Assembly: GCA_900539455.1 (NCBI GenBank)
Contig: UQCD01000009.1
Span: 1-64,000 of the forward strand
Source of the DNA: an uncultured Eubacteriales bacterium
GTDB taxonomy: Bacteria > Bacillota > Clostridia > Lachnospirales > Lachnospiraceae
Direction of reading: 5' to 3'
DNA length: 64,000 bases
Both the position numbers and the translations under genes were made by a program. The notes under the pieces were generated by a model that was given only the letters and a program-made list of their open reading frames with translations, was not told the origin of the DNA and did no database searches. Positions 15,116-24,179 of the stretch are shown piece by piece; the first letter of the stretch is position 1, and every line of letters begins with the position of its first letter.

Positions 15116-16027
15116 CTACTCCAATGCCTTATCCTTAAATTTGCTTATTTCCTCCAGATATTTTTCTCCTAAAGGACTAAGTGTAGTTCCTTTTTTCTTC
15201 AAATATCCGATTGTCATAACTTCATCTGACTTAAGCTTTACTGCCACATAATCAGCACCATTAAGGCTTTCGCATATAATTCCTGAGCATAATGTGTAAC
15301 CATTCAAACCTACCATTAAATTAAGCAAAGTTGCCCTATCATTGGCTTTAATCAATCTTTTATAATCATAAGTGCTAAGCACTTCTTCTGCAAAATAGAA
15401 GGAATTGTAAGTACCCTGCTCAAAGGAAAGACATGGATAATCGTCTAACTCCTCTAATGCAATTTCCTTTTTCTTAGCAAGTGGGTGTCCCTTCCACATA
15501 TAAACATATATCTTGCACTCTAGTAAATCGTGAAATTCCAGTTCATACTCACGGAACAATTTTGTAAGCACCTTTTTATTAAAATCATTAATGTATAAAA
15601 TTCCAATTTCACTTTTGAAATTCTTCACATCCTCAATTACATCATAGGTCTTTGTTTCGTGTACTGCAAACTCATATTCGTCCATACCAAACTGCTTAAC
15701 CATTTCTACAAAAGCATTAACAGCAAAAGTATAATGCTGCATTGATACACTAAATTTCTTTTTCGTATTTTCTTTTGCAATATATTTTAACTCTATAAGC
15801 TCATATTGCTCAACAACCTGTCTGGCATATCCTAAAAATTCCTTGCCTTCCGTAGTAACAGAAATACCCCTGTTTGTCCTTCTAAATAACTGAGTTCCCG
15901 TTTCCTCCTCCAGCTCCTTTATAGCTGCTGAAAGACTTGGCTGTGAAATAAATAATTCTCTTGCTGCTTCATTTAATGAATTTGAATTTGCAACTGTAAT
16001 AGCATATCTAAGCTGTGTAAGTGTCAT
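15116..16027 (-). CDS. LysR-family transcriptional regulator, second copy
   Basis: A 303-residue LysR protein with the HTH at residues about 3-60 (TLTQLRYAITVANSNSLNEA, then LFISQPSLSAAIKELEEETGTQLF) and a LysR substrate domain. Its sequence is quite different from the neighbouring LysR protein, so it is not a recent duplicate. It belongs to the CysL/YtlI-like style that begins with MTLTQLRY. The 56-base gap to the first LysR gene suggests that both may be read from one message. Target genes cannot be assigned; the adjacent SGNH hydrolase is one possibility. Confidence 0.92.
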   Translation of the reverse strand: MTLTQLRYAITVANSNSLNEAARELFISQPSLSAAIKELEEETGTQLFRRTNRGISVTTEGKEFLGYARQVVEQYELIELKYIAKENTKKKFSVSMQHYTFAVNAFVEMVKQFGMDEYEFAVHETKTYDVIEDVKNFKSEIGILYINDFNKKVLTKLFREYELEFHDLLECKIYVYMWKGHPLAKKKEIALEELDDYPCLSFEQGTYNSFYFAEEVLSTYDYKRLIKANDRATLLNLMVGLNGYTLCSGIICESLNGADYVAVKLKSDEVMTIGYLKKKGTTLSPLGEKYLEEISKFKDKALE

Positions 16028-16083
16028 TTTCTTTCCTCTAACTTTTTTCTATTATATGTACATTAATAAATTTAATATTGTTT

Positions 16084-16710
16084 CTATGCAATTATTGTAT
16101 TAATTTTATCTATAATTGCAGATGCAAACTGCTTATGTCCCTGTTCATTTAGATGTTCTCTGTCTGCATCACTTGGCAAAGCGTAATCTGATGCCGCCAA
16201 AAAATATGTATTTTTACGATTAGCTACATCTAAATAAGCACTTTTAAGCTTCTTTGACACTTCTACAGAATTTTTATCAAACTCAGGGTCAAAGCCATCC
16301 TCCCATATGCCATCACCTAAATGTATGGGCGAAACTATTAATACCTTAATACTACTGTCTACATTATATATTTTATCCACTATCCTTTCAATGCCTTTTC
16401 CAATTACCGTTGCATTAGTATCATAAAATGTTTTACAATCATTCGTCCCAAGCATTAAAATTACAGTATCTATTGGCTTGTGGGTTTCTAACAGGGTAGT
16501 AATAAGCTTATATCCATTTCTCCCATCTCTTAATGGGTCGTCAAAAATACTTGTCCTGCCACACAAGCCTTCCTCTACAACTCTATATCCTTTATCCCTT
16601 ACACTTTCATCTAATAAGCTGGTCCAGCGTATTCCCCAATCATATCTACCGTTCGTATTAGGTATTAAACCATATGTATTTGAATCTCCAAAGCATAATA
16701 TTTGTTTCAT
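16084..16710 (-). CDS. SGNH/GDSL-family hydrolase
   Basis: A 208-residue esterase-like protein. The four SGNH blocks are visible: the nucleophile Ser in CFGDSNTYGL (residues 6-15), GLCGRTS with the oxyanion glycine, LGTNDCK with the asparagine, and DREHLNEQGH with the catalytic Asp/His. It resembles arylesterases and acetylxylan esterases of the GDSL group that act on acyl esters. There is no signal peptide, so it is cytoplasmic. Three tandem 40-base repeats lie directly upstream (16734-16851) and overlap where its promoter should be. Confidence 0.9.
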   Translation of the reverse strand: MKQILCFGDSNTYGLIPNTNGRYDWGIRWTSLLDESVRDKGYRVVEEGLCGRTSIFDDPLRDGRNGYKLITTLLETHKPIDTVILMLGTNDCKTFYDTNATVIGKGIERIVDKIYNVDSSIKVLIVSPIHLGDGIWEDGFDPEFDKNSVEVSKKLKSAYLDVANRKNTYFLAASDYALPSDADREHLNEQGHKQFASAIIDKINTIIA

Positions 16711-16733
16711 TTTATCACCTTTTATCCTTTTTT

Positions 16734-16851
16734 CTTAGTTTAAAGCTGCAATTGTCACATGAAACCATATTTTCTAAGTTTAAAGCTACATTGTCACATG
16801 AAACCATATTTTCTAAGTTTAAAGCTGCATTGTCACACGAAACTATATTAT
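16734..16851. repeat. Three tandem 39-40-bp direct repeats upstream of the SGNH hydrolase
   Basis: Units begin at 16734, 16774 and 16813 with the core CTAAGTTTAAAGCTGCATTG then TCACATGAAACCATATTTT. They are roughly 90% alike. Each holds the near-palindrome AGTTTAAAGCT and TTGTCACATGAAA. On the minus strand each copy reads TGTGACA followed by AGCTTTAAACT. They may be repeated operators or promoter copies for the hydrolase gene 24 bases away. Confidence 0.75.
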
Positions 16852-17019
16852 CAAATATAATAAATGGTTTGAATATTCCTATTTATTTGATAGGATTAAT
16901 ATAATAATCTTTTTGAATTTTGTCAACTGATTTTTTTAAAATTCTTGCCATAATATAAATAAATTTCAAAATATTTCAAATACTATATTTTAACAATAAC
17001 AATATAAAAGGAGATTTCT

Positions 17020-17478
17020 ATGATTTTAACAGAAAAAGAAACTAATGCAATTAACGAATTAAAGACACAGGAAAAAGTATGTATGGAGAAATATAAAAAA
17101 TATTCCTGTGAAGCCTGCGATACCGTACTTAAAGACCTTTTTACCAACCTACACAAGGAAGAAGAAAAGCATTATAATTCACTAAATCAAGTGTTAAATG
17201 GTTGTGTTCCTTCTTGTGATTGCAATGACGCAGAAGGAAAAAACTATAATCCTAAAATGACTTATGACTCTTTATCCAACAGTCCAGAAAAACAACACGA
17301 TTGTTACCTTGCAACTGATTGCATTGGAACAGAAAAGCTGGTATCTTCAGAATATAATACAAATGTATTTACCTTTGGAAATTCTGATGTTAGAAAGCTG
17401 CTTGCTGATATACAGGTTGAAGAACAAAACCACGCTGAAATGCTATATAAATACAAAACTGTAAATAATATGAAATAG
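17020..17478 (+). CDS. Coat F-like (CotF) ferritin-fold protein
   Basis: A 152-residue protein with two helical hairpin halves. The first helix pair is INELKTQEKVCMEKYKKYS plus LFTNLHKEEEKHYNSLNQVL, and the second is CYLATDCIGTEKLVSSEYN plus LLADIQVEEQNHAEMLYKY. The EExxH motifs (KEEEKH and VEEQNH) are those of the ferritin-like coat F family found in spore-formers and their relatives. The middle is Cys- and Asn-rich. AAGGAG lies before the ATG and a strong terminator follows. Role: outer spore component or general ferritin-like stress protein; the family name implies coat, but asporogenous Lachnospiraceae also keep it. Confidence 0.8.
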   Translation: MILTEKETNAINELKTQEKVCMEKYKKYSCEACDTVLKDLFTNLHKEEEKHYNSLNQVLNGCVPSCDCNDAEGKNYNPKMTYDSLSNSPEKQHDCYLATDCIGTEKLVSSEYNTNVFTFGNSDVRKLLADIQVEEQNHAEMLYKYKTVNNMK

Positions 17479-17486
17479 TAAGAGAT

Positions 17487-17528
17487 AAAAGAATAGCCCC
17501 TTGTGCAAGCACAACGGGCTATTCTTTT
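17487..17528. terminator. Bidirectional terminator between cotF-like gene and tuf
   Basis: AAAAGAATAGCCC and GGGCTATTCTTTT arms (from 17487 and to 17528) with a short loop containing TTGTGCAAGCACAA. The flanking A and T runs suit termination of the convergent coat F-like gene and tuf. Confidence 0.85.
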
Positions 17529-17564
17529 GCCTTTCAGGCACTTATCTTATCGCTTATGCGTAGA

Positions 17565-18758
17565 TTATTCAATAATAGAAGCAACCTTACCAGAACCTAC
17601 TGTTCTACCACCTTCACGAATAGCGAAGCCAAGACCCTGCTCCATAGCGATTGGGTGAATAAGTTCGATTGTCATTTCTACATTATCACCAGGCATACAC
17701 ATTTCTGTACCTGCTGGTAATTCACAAACACCAGTAACATCTGTTGTTCTGAAGTAGAACTGTGGTCTATAGTTGTTGAAGAAAGGAGTATGACGACCAC
17801 CTTCATCCTTTGTTAAAACATAAACCTGAGCTGTAAACTTCTTATGACATGTTACTGTACCTGGTTTAGCAACAACCTGTCCTCTAACGATATCTGTTCT
17901 CTGGATACCTCTAAGAAGAGCACCGATGTTATCACCAGCCTGAGCTTCATCAAGAAGCTTTCTGAACATTTCGATACCAGTAACAACTGTCTTACGAACA
18001 TCATCATGAACACCAAGGATTTCAACTTCATCATTAACATGAAGTGTTCCTCTTTCTACTCTACCTGTTGCAACAGTACCACGACCTGTAATTGTGAATA
18101 CATCTTCAACTGGCATTAAGAAAGGCTTATCTGTATCTCTCTGTGGATCTGGAATCCATTCATCAACAGCATTCATAAGTTCAAGGATCTTATCACCCCA
18201 TTCAGAATTAGGATCTTCAAGAGCCTTAAGAGCTGAACCCTGAATGATAGGTGTATCATCACCTGGGAATTCATATTCGTTTAATAATTCTCTAATGTCC
18301 ATTTCTACTAATTCAAGAAGTTCTGGATCATCAACCATATCACACTTGTTCATAAATACTACGATGTAAGGTACACCAACCTGTCTTGAAAGAAGGATGT
18401 GTTCCTTTGTCTGAGCCATAACACCATCAGTAGCAGCAACTACGAGGATAGCACCATCCATCTGAGCAGCACCTGTGATCATGTTCTTTACATAGTCAGC
18501 ATGGCCTGGACAGTCAACATGTGCGTAATGTCTCTTTTCTGTTTCGTACTCAACATGAGCTGTAGAGATTGTGATACCTCTTTCTCTTTCTTCTGGAGCC
18601 TTATCGATGTTTTCGAATGCAACAGCTTCACCTGTACCTAATCTTTCATGAAGTGTCTTTGTAATAGCAGCTGTTAATGTTGTTTTACCGTGGTCAACAT
18701 GACCGATTGTACCGATATTACAATGTGGTTTGTTTCTTTCAAATTTAGCCTTAGCCAT
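17565..18758 (-). CDS. tuf: Elongation factor Tu
   Basis: The GTPase that brings aminoacyl-tRNA to the ribosome. Full length at 397 residues. The G1 loop GHVDHGKTT (19-27), G3 DCPGHADYVKNM, G4 NKCDMVD and the domain 2/3 landmarks GRGTVATGRVERG and RPQFYFRTTDVTG are all intact. It is the last gene of the rpsL-rpsG-fusA-tuf block, but it has its own promoter and leader hairpin in the gap after fusA, which would allow tuf to be expressed above its neighbours. Confidence 0.99.
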   Translation of the reverse strand: MAKAKFERNKPHCNIGTIGHVDHGKTTLTAAITKTLHERLGTGEAVAFENIDKAPEERERGITISTAHVEYETEKRHYAHVDCPGHADYVKNMITGAAQMDGAILVVAATDGVMAQTKEHILLSRQVGVPYIVVFMNKCDMVDDPELLELVEMDIRELLNEYEFPGDDTPIIQGSALKALEDPNSEWGDKILELMNAVDEWIPDPQRDTDKPFLMPVEDVFTITGRGTVATGRVERGTLHVNDEVEILGVHDDVRKTVVTGIEMFRKLLDEAQAGDNIGALLRGIQRTDIVRGQVVAKPGTVTCHKKFTAQVYVLTKDEGGRHTPFFNNYRPQFYFRTTDVTGVCELPAGTEMCMPGDNVEMTIELIHPIAMEQGLGFAIREGGRTVGSGKVASIIE

Positions 18759-18803
18759 TTTTGTAATCCTCCTAATTTTCTAAAATAATATAATATTCTT
18801 AGC

Positions 18804-18877
18804 TCAAAAGGTGGATTACCACCTTTTGACCATAAACGGCTATCTATAATTATATTGCATTATATAAAGATTTTCAA
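18804..18877 (-). promoter_or_regulatory. tuf promoter and leader hairpin
   Basis: On the minus strand a -35 TTGAAA (18872-18877) and a -10 TATAAT (18849-18854) are spaced by 17. Downstream in the leader a perfect 11-bp hairpin TCAAAAGGTGG/CCACCTTTTGA (18804-18814/18819-18829, loop of 4) lies 46 bases before the start codon, without a T tract. It may stabilise the message. Confidence 0.7.
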
Positions 18878-18900
18878 GCCTAATTTTTTGATTAATAATC

Positions 18901-21018
18901 CTATCTGCCTCTTGCAGAGATAACTGAATCCTGAACTGCCTTTGGAGCTGTTTCGTACTTCTCAAAGAACATAGAGTAGTTACCACGACCCTGTGTATCT
19001 GAACGAAGAACTGTAGCATAACCAAACATTTCAGCAAGTGGAACATAAGCCTTAACAAGCTTACCACCACCAATGTCATCCATGCTTTCGATACGACCAC
19101 GACGAGAGTTAAGACCGCCGATAACATTACCCATGTATTCTTCTGGCATTGTTACTTCAACCTTCATAATAGGCTCAAGTATAACTGGAGAAGCCTTCTG
19201 CATTGCTTCCTTAAACGCCATAGAACCAGCAATATGGAATGCCATTTCTGATGAATCGACTTCATGGTATGAACCATCATATACTGTAGCATGTACGCCT
19301 ACAACTGGGAATCCAGCAAGGATACCTGACTGTGTAGCTTCTTCAATACCTTCGCCAACTGCTGGGATATATTCCTTAGGAATAGCACCACCAACAACTG
19401 TTGATTCAAACTTGAATAATTCTTCACCGTTTGCATCCATTGGCTCGAAGTGTACTTTACAGTGACCATACTGACCACGGCCACCTGACTGCTTAGCATA
19501 CTTGCTATCTACATCAACAGCCTTTGTAATTGCTTCTCTGTATGCAACCTGAGGAGCACCTACATTAGCTTCAACCTTAAATTCACGAAGAAGTCTATCA
19601 ACGATAATATCAAGGTGAAGTTCACCCATACCAGCGATGATTGTCTGACCTGTTTCCTTATCTGTATGAGCACGGAATGTTGGATCTTCTTCAGCAAGCT
19701 TTGCTAAAGCTTCACCCATCTTACCCTGAGCATCCTTTGTCTTTGGCTCAATAGCAAGCTCAATAACTGGCTCTGGGAATTCCATTGACTCTAAGATTAC
19801 TGGATGCTGTTCATCACAGATTGTATCACCTGTTGTTGTAACCTTAAGACCTACTGCTGCAGCAATATCTCCTGAGTAAACCTTGTCAATTTCTTTTCTG
19901 TTGTTGGCGTGCATCTGAAGGATACGACCAACTCTTTCTTTTTTGTTTTTTGTAGAGTTAAGTACATATGAACCTGAGTTTAATGTACCTGAGTAAACTC
20001 TGATAAATGCTAACTTACCAACGAATGGGTCTGTCATAATCTTAAATGCTAAAGCTGAGAATGGCTCGTCATCTGAAGACTTAACCGTAACTTCATTTCC
20101 ATCCTCATCCTGTCCTGTGATGTCTGGAACATCTGTAGGAGCTGGCATATATTCAATAATAGCATCAAGAAGCTTCTGAACACCTTTGTTCTTATAAGCT
20201 GTACCACAAAGACATGGGATTGCATCGCCTGCGATTGTACCCTTTCTTAAAGCAGCCTTAAGTTCTTCAACTGTAAGTTCTTCACCTTCAAGATATTTTT
20301 CCATAAGGTCTTCGTCTAATTCAGCACACTGTTCTATAAGCTTGTCATGATATTCTTCAGCCTGATCCTTAAGGTCAGCAGGAATTTCTCCTATTGTAAT
20401 ATCATCACCTTTATCGTTATTGAAGATGTATGCCTGCATTTCAAATAAGTCTATTATACCCTTGAAGTCATCTTCCTTACCAATAGGAATCTGAACAAGT
20501 ACAGGGTTCTTAGAAAGCTTTGTAACAAGCTGCTGGCATGAGCCAAAGAAGTCTGCACCAAGCTTATCCATCTTATTCATGAATGCCATACGAGGAACGC
20601 CATACTTATCAGCCTGACGCCATACATTTTCTGACTGTGGTTCAACACCGTTCTGAGCATCGAATACACCAACAGCACCGTCGAGTACTCTAAGTGAACG
20701 CTCTACTTCTACTGTAAAGTCTACGTGACCTGGTGTATCAATAATATTGATACGATGTTCTGGAGCTCCAGCCTTCTTCTTACCATTTTCTTCAAGTGTC
20801 CAATGACAAGTTGTAGCAGCTGAAGTAATTGTGATACCTCTTTCCTGCTCCTGGGCCATCCAGTCCATAGTAGCAGTACCTTCATGTGTATCACCAATTT
20901 TATGATTAACACCAGTATAATATAAGATACGCTCTGTTAATGTTGTTTTACCAGCATCAATATGAGCCATAATACCAATATTTCTGGTTCTAGATAATGG
21001 ATATTCTCTTCCAGCCAT
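18901..21018 (-). CDS. fusA: Elongation factor G
   Basis: The translocation GTPase, 705 residues. Visible features: G1 AHIDAGKTT, effector TMDWMAQEQERGITITSAATT, G3 DTPGHVDFT, G4 NKMDKLGA, then domain II to V with GMGELHLDIIVDRLL and RRGRIESM. The frame extends 11 codons further upstream, but the ATG at 21018 carries GAAGGAG at the right distance and begins MAGREYPL, the true N-terminus. It follows rpsG by 51 bases in the str operon. Confidence 0.99.
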   Translation of the reverse strand: MAGREYPLSRTRNIGIMAHIDAGKTTLTERILYYTGVNHKIGDTHEGTATMDWMAQEQERGITITSAATTCHWTLEENGKKKAGAPEHRINIIDTPGHVDFTVEVERSLRVLDGAVGVFDAQNGVEPQSENVWRQADKYGVPRMAFMNKMDKLGADFFGSCQQLVTKLSKNPVLVQIPIGKEDDFKGIIDLFEMQAYIFNNDKGDDITIGEIPADLKDQAEEYHDKLIEQCAELDEDLMEKYLEGEELTVEELKAALRKGTIAGDAIPCLCGTAYKNKGVQKLLDAIIEYMPAPTDVPDITGQDEDGNEVTVKSSDDEPFSALAFKIMTDPFVGKLAFIRVYSGTLNSGSYVLNSTKNKKERVGRILQMHANNRKEIDKVYSGDIAAAVGLKVTTTGDTICDEQHPVILESMEFPEPVIELAIEPKTKDAQGKMGEALAKLAEEDPTFRAHTDKETGQTIIAGMGELHLDIIVDRLLREFKVEANVGAPQVAYREAITKAVDVDSKYAKQSGGRGQYGHCKVHFEPMDANGEELFKFESTVVGGAIPKEYIPAVGEGIEEATQSGILAGFPVVGVHATVYDGSYHEVDSSEMAFHIAGSMAFKEAMQKASPVILEPIMKVEVTMPEEYMGNVIGGLNSRRGRIESMDDIGGGKLVKAYVPLAEMFGYATVLRSDTQGRGNYSMFFEKYETAPKAVQDSVISARGR

Positions 21019-21069
21019 GGTTTTTTCTCCTTCTATTATTTTTATACACAAAAAACTCTAACTATATAA

Positions 21070-21540
21070 TTAGAATCTGTAATGTGCGAAAGCCTTGTTA
21101 GCTTCTGCCATTTTATGCATATCTTCTTTTCTTTTAACTGATGCACCAGTATTGTTTGCTGCATCCATAATTTCGTTAGCTAACTTTTCTTCCATTGTCT
21201 TCTCGCCTCTCTTGCGTGAAAACATAGTCATCCAACGAAGAGCTAAAGCCTGTCTTCTATCTGGTCTGACTTCGATAGGTACCTGATAAGTAGCTCCACC
21301 GATTCTTCTAGCTTTTACTTCAAGCTGTGGCATGATGTTGTTCATAGCCTCCTCGAATACTTCTAAAGCTGGCTTTCCAGACTTTTCTTCAACTCTGTTA
21401 AATGCTCCATATACTATCTTCTGAGCTACACCTCTCTTACCATCTAACATAATGTTATTGATAAGCTTTGTAACCACTTTATTGTTGTATAATGGATCTG
21501 CTAATACGTCTCTTTTCTGATTATGTCCTTTACGTGGCAC
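21070..21540 (-). CDS. rpsG: 30S ribosomal protein S7
   Basis: A primary 16S rRNA 3'-domain binder that forms the head of the small subunit. It is 156 residues long, starting MPRKGHNQKRDVLADP, with the conserved LINNIMLDGKRGVAQKIVY and YQVPIEVRPDRRQALALRW segments. Second gene of the rpsL operon. The 141-base gap to rpsL is longer than usual and may carry the S7 autoregulatory site. Confidence 0.99.
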   Translation of the reverse strand: MPRKGHNQKRDVLADPLYNNKVVTKLINNIMLDGKRGVAQKIVYGAFNRVEEKSGKPALEVFEEAMNNIMPQLEVKARRIGGATYQVPIEVRPDRRQALALRWMTMFSRKRGEKTMEEKLANEIMDAANNTGASVKRKEDMHKMAEANKAFAHYRF

Positions 21541-21681
21541 GGTTCTTCCCTCCTTAACGAATTGTAATTAGATCAACGGTACTCACTAGATTGTGTTCGC
21601 GCACGGTTTTAAAAACATCCATGAATCTATCAAAATATTTCTAATCCGGCACAATTTCATTCAACCTAAATTAAATAGTTC

Positions 21682-22101
21682 CTATTTTGCATCTTTTGGT
21701 CTCTTAGCGCCGTATTTTGAACGAGCCTGGCGTCTTTTTGCAACACCTGCTGTATCAAGTGTACCTCTAACGATATGGTATCTTGTACCTGGAAGGTCTT
21801 TTACTCTTCCTCCTCTGATAAGAACAACGCTATGCTCCTGAAGGTTATGTCCTTCACCTGGGATGTAGCTTGTTACTTCGATACCGTTAGAAAGACGAAC
21901 TCTGGCAATTTTTCTAAGAGCTGAGTTAGGCTTTTTAGGAGTAGCTGTCTTAACTGCTGTACAAACACCACGCTTCTGTGGAGCAGATGTACTTGTAGCT
22001 TTCTTCTTTAAAGAATTGTATCCTCTCTGAAGTGCTGGTGCAGTTGATTTCTTTTCAGCTGTCTGTCTTCCTTTTCTTACTAACTGGTTAAATGTTGGCA
22101 T
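21682..22101 (-). CDS. rpsL: 30S ribosomal protein S12
   Basis: The decoding-centre protein and streptomycin target. The true start is MPTFNQLVRKGR at 22101, preceded by GGAGGTG; the frame extends upstream but without a ribosome binding site. The length of 139 residues is at the long end of the family. The conserved PKKPNSALRKIARVRLSNG and the GGRVKDLPGTRYH loop are present. First gene of the rpsL-rpsG-fusA-tuf operon, read from its own consensus promoter that directly abuts the end of the upstream transporter cassette. Confidence 0.99.
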   Translation of the reverse strand: MPTFNQLVRKGRQTAEKKSTAPALQRGYNSLKKKATSTSAPQKRGVCTAVKTATPKKPNSALRKIARVRLSNGIEVTSYIPGEGHNLQEHSVVLIRGGRVKDLPGTRYHIVRGTLDTAGVAKRRQARSKYGAKRPKDAK

Positions 22102-22180
22102 TGATTTCACCTCCTGATTAGAAATATATGTTACTAAATTTATGCGCAAAAATAGAATATACCTTCACGCAAGCCTTATC

Positions 22181-22209
22181 ATTATATAAAAACGCTTTGT
22201 GTTTGTCAA
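22181..22209 (-). promoter_or_regulatory. rpsL operon promoter
   Basis: On the minus strand a perfect -35 TTGACA (22204-22209) and a perfect -10 TATAAT (22181-22186) lie 17 bases apart, only 5 bases beyond the stop codon of the FtsX permease. No terminator separates the cassette from rpsL, so read-through could add to rpsL expression. Confidence 0.9.
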
Positions 22210-22214
22210 TAGTT

Positions 22215-23522
22215 TTATTCAAACCTTAATGCATCTGCTACTTTTATTTTTGACGAGTATATGGCTGGTATAATGCTAGCCAGCACACCTACCAATACAG
22301 CTGCTGCCATTGATAAAATTATTGCCTCTTTTGAAATAACAAGCTTATCTACAGTAAATAATGTTCCATTTAACAAAAGAAATGCATGTGATGCTATGGC
22401 AACAGAAATAAATATACCTATAATTGAACTAAGAACACCATATACAAATCCTTCAAATATAAATTGTCCTACTATATCACTGTTAAAAGCACCAATGGCT
22501 TTTCTTATTCCGATTTCATTTATACGCTCTTTTACTGAAAACAACATTGTATTCGTAATGCTGACACCAGAAATTATAAATATTAAAAGCACTGCAAAAA
22601 GCATTATATTTTGTGTATTTTTAATAGCTTCTGCATTTTGACTGTACATAGTATCTGCATTAGTTATCCAATCAATATCCATATCAATTTCTGTCCTGCT
22701 GCAATCCCTAATACTTGAAGTAATATCTCTATAGTTTTTTTCTGTATCAGTAAATACAAGAGTCATATTTTGGGTTTCTTCTACAGTTTTATTAAGTAGT
22801 TTAATAGAATATGGCGCATAAAAATTAAACTCAAATATTTGTGCTTCTGCTTCATTCAATGTTTCATCACCAGATAATAATTTTTTCATGTCTTTTATTT
22901 TTTCTTTATCAGCTTTTGAGGAGGCTATTACACCTACTATTTCAAATCTTTCATATACTGATTCAAGTCCATCTTCACTTGTAACCCAGAATTTTACTTC
23001 TTTTCCAATAGGATCTTCTTTATCAAATAAAACAACTGCCAAAGCTTCACTTATTACCATTACTCTTTTTTCCTGTGCAATATCCTCTTGATTAATAAGT
23101 CTTCCTTTTAATAATTTTGAAGAATACCTGCTACTTTCATATCTGTCTGTTCTCGTCATTGACAAATTCATGTTTTCATCTACAAATACTGCATTTCCGT
23201 AAACCTCGGTAGTTTTTAATTCACTTCGAATCTCCGCAAATTTGTACATCTTTCCATCTGAAATTTCCAGACCTACATTGTACTCCTCATTACTTTTAAA
23301 ATATTTATATACCTCTGCGTTCTTTTTTGCATCAACTAATACTCCATTACTTGCTCTATATGGAGCAAGGTACTCTTGTTGGGCTTCCAAAAAAGTCTCA
23401 CATACAATCATGCCCAACATCAAAATAACTACAGCCAGAATCAGTCCAAAAAGAGTTAATATCATTCTGCTACTGCTTCTGTACATTTTCTTCCAATAAT
23501 TTTTAATCAGTGGCCAACTCAT
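22215..23522 (-). CDS. MacB/FtsX-type ABC permease (cassette B)
   Basis: A 435-residue permease with one N-terminal membrane helix (about 17-45), a large extracytoplasmic MacB-periplasmic-core-like domain (about 50-280), then three helices (about 290-315, 340-370 and 395-420) and the FtsX landmarks VKERINEIGIRKAIGAF and AIYSSKIKVADALRFE at the C-terminus. MacB-type systems use mechanotransmission to push substrates outward rather than carry them through the bilayer. It overlaps the ATPase gene by 20 bases, so the two are coupled. It is paralogous to the permease at 42515, with the same order of partner genes. Confidence 0.9.
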   Translation of the reverse strand: MSWPLIKNYWKKMYRSSSRMILTLFGLILAVVILMLGMIVCETFLEAQQEYLAPYRASNGVLVDAKKNAEVYKYFKSNEEYNVGLEISDGKMYKFAEIRSELKTTEVYGNAVFVDENMNLSMTRTDRYESSRYSSKLLKGRLINQEDIAQEKRVMVISEALAVVLFDKEDPIGKEVKFWVTSEDGLESVYERFEIVGVIASSKADKEKIKDMKKLLSGDETLNEAEAQIFEFNFYAPYSIKLLNKTVEETQNMTLVFTDTEKNYRDITSSIRDCSRTEIDMDIDWITNADTMYSQNAEAIKNTQNIMLFAVLLIFIISGVSITNTMLFSVKERINEIGIRKAIGAFNSDIVGQFIFEGFVYGVLSSIIGIFISVAIASHAFLLLNGTLFTVDKLVISKEAIILSMAAAVLVGVLASIIPAIYSSKIKVADALRFE

Positions 23523-24171
23523 TAGATACCAACTCTCCTTCCTGTAATAAATACTTTTTTGTCGCTATGCTTTCAACATCCTTGTCATGAGTAACAATAA
23601 TTATGGTTTTTCCCTGTTTATTCATTTCCTTAAACATTTCCAATACATTATTCTTATTTTTTTCATCCAGATTTCCTGTTGGTTCATCAGAAATAATAAG
23701 TTTTGCATCACATACAAGTGCTCTTACCATGCATGCTCTTTGCTTTTCTCCACCAGAAATATTTTCCACAAAGCTGTTTCTGATTTCGCCCAGGCCATAC
23801 TTATCAATAAGCTGTTCTGCAAGCTTTAATCGTTCCTTTTTCTTCTTTTTATCCATAGAATAAAATATCGGCAGCACTATATTTTCATATACTGTAAGTC
23901 GTGGTATAAGATTATAAGCCTGAAATACAAAACCCATATTGGCATTTCTGATTTTACTCATTTGCTTTTCTTTTTTTATAAGTTTTTCTTCAAAATAATA
24001 CTCTCCAGAGGAAGGATACTCAAAAAATCCCAAAATATTTAAAAGAGTAGTTTTACCTGAGCCTGACTTTCCCATAATAGATACCAGTTCACCCTCTTTT
24101 ACAGAAAAATTAATATTTTTAAGTATTTCTCTTTTTCCAAAGGATTTTGATATATTCTTTAATTCAATCAT
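23503..24171 (-). CDS. ABC transporter ATPase, LolD/MacB type (cassette B)
   Basis: A 222-residue stand-alone nucleotide-binding subunit. Walker A is GKSGSGKTT (about 34-42), the signature is ISGGEKQRACMVRAL (about 139), Walker B is KLIISDEPTGNLD, and the H-loop is VTHD. The N-terminal MIELKNISKSFGKREILKN and the TGNLD after Walker B place it in the MacB/LolD/YknY group that drives FtsX-like permeases. It is transcribed with the lipoprotein and fusion protein genes upstream and the permease downstream. Confidence 0.93.
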   Translation of the reverse strand: MIELKNISKSFGKREILKNINFSVKEGELVSIMGKSGSGKTTLLNILGFFEYPSSGEYYFEEKLIKKEKQMSKIRNANMGFVFQAYNLIPRLTVYENIVLPIFYSMDKKKKKERLKLAEQLIDKYGLGEIRNSFVENISGGEKQRACMVRALVCDAKLIISDEPTGNLDEKNKNNVLEMFKEMNKQGKTIIIVTHDKDVESIATKKYLLQEGELVSNELATD

Positions 24172-24179
24172 ATATCCTC

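Noticed and set aside
16734..16851. CRISPR array
   Set aside because: The copies are directly adjacent without unique spacers, so they are tandem repeats.
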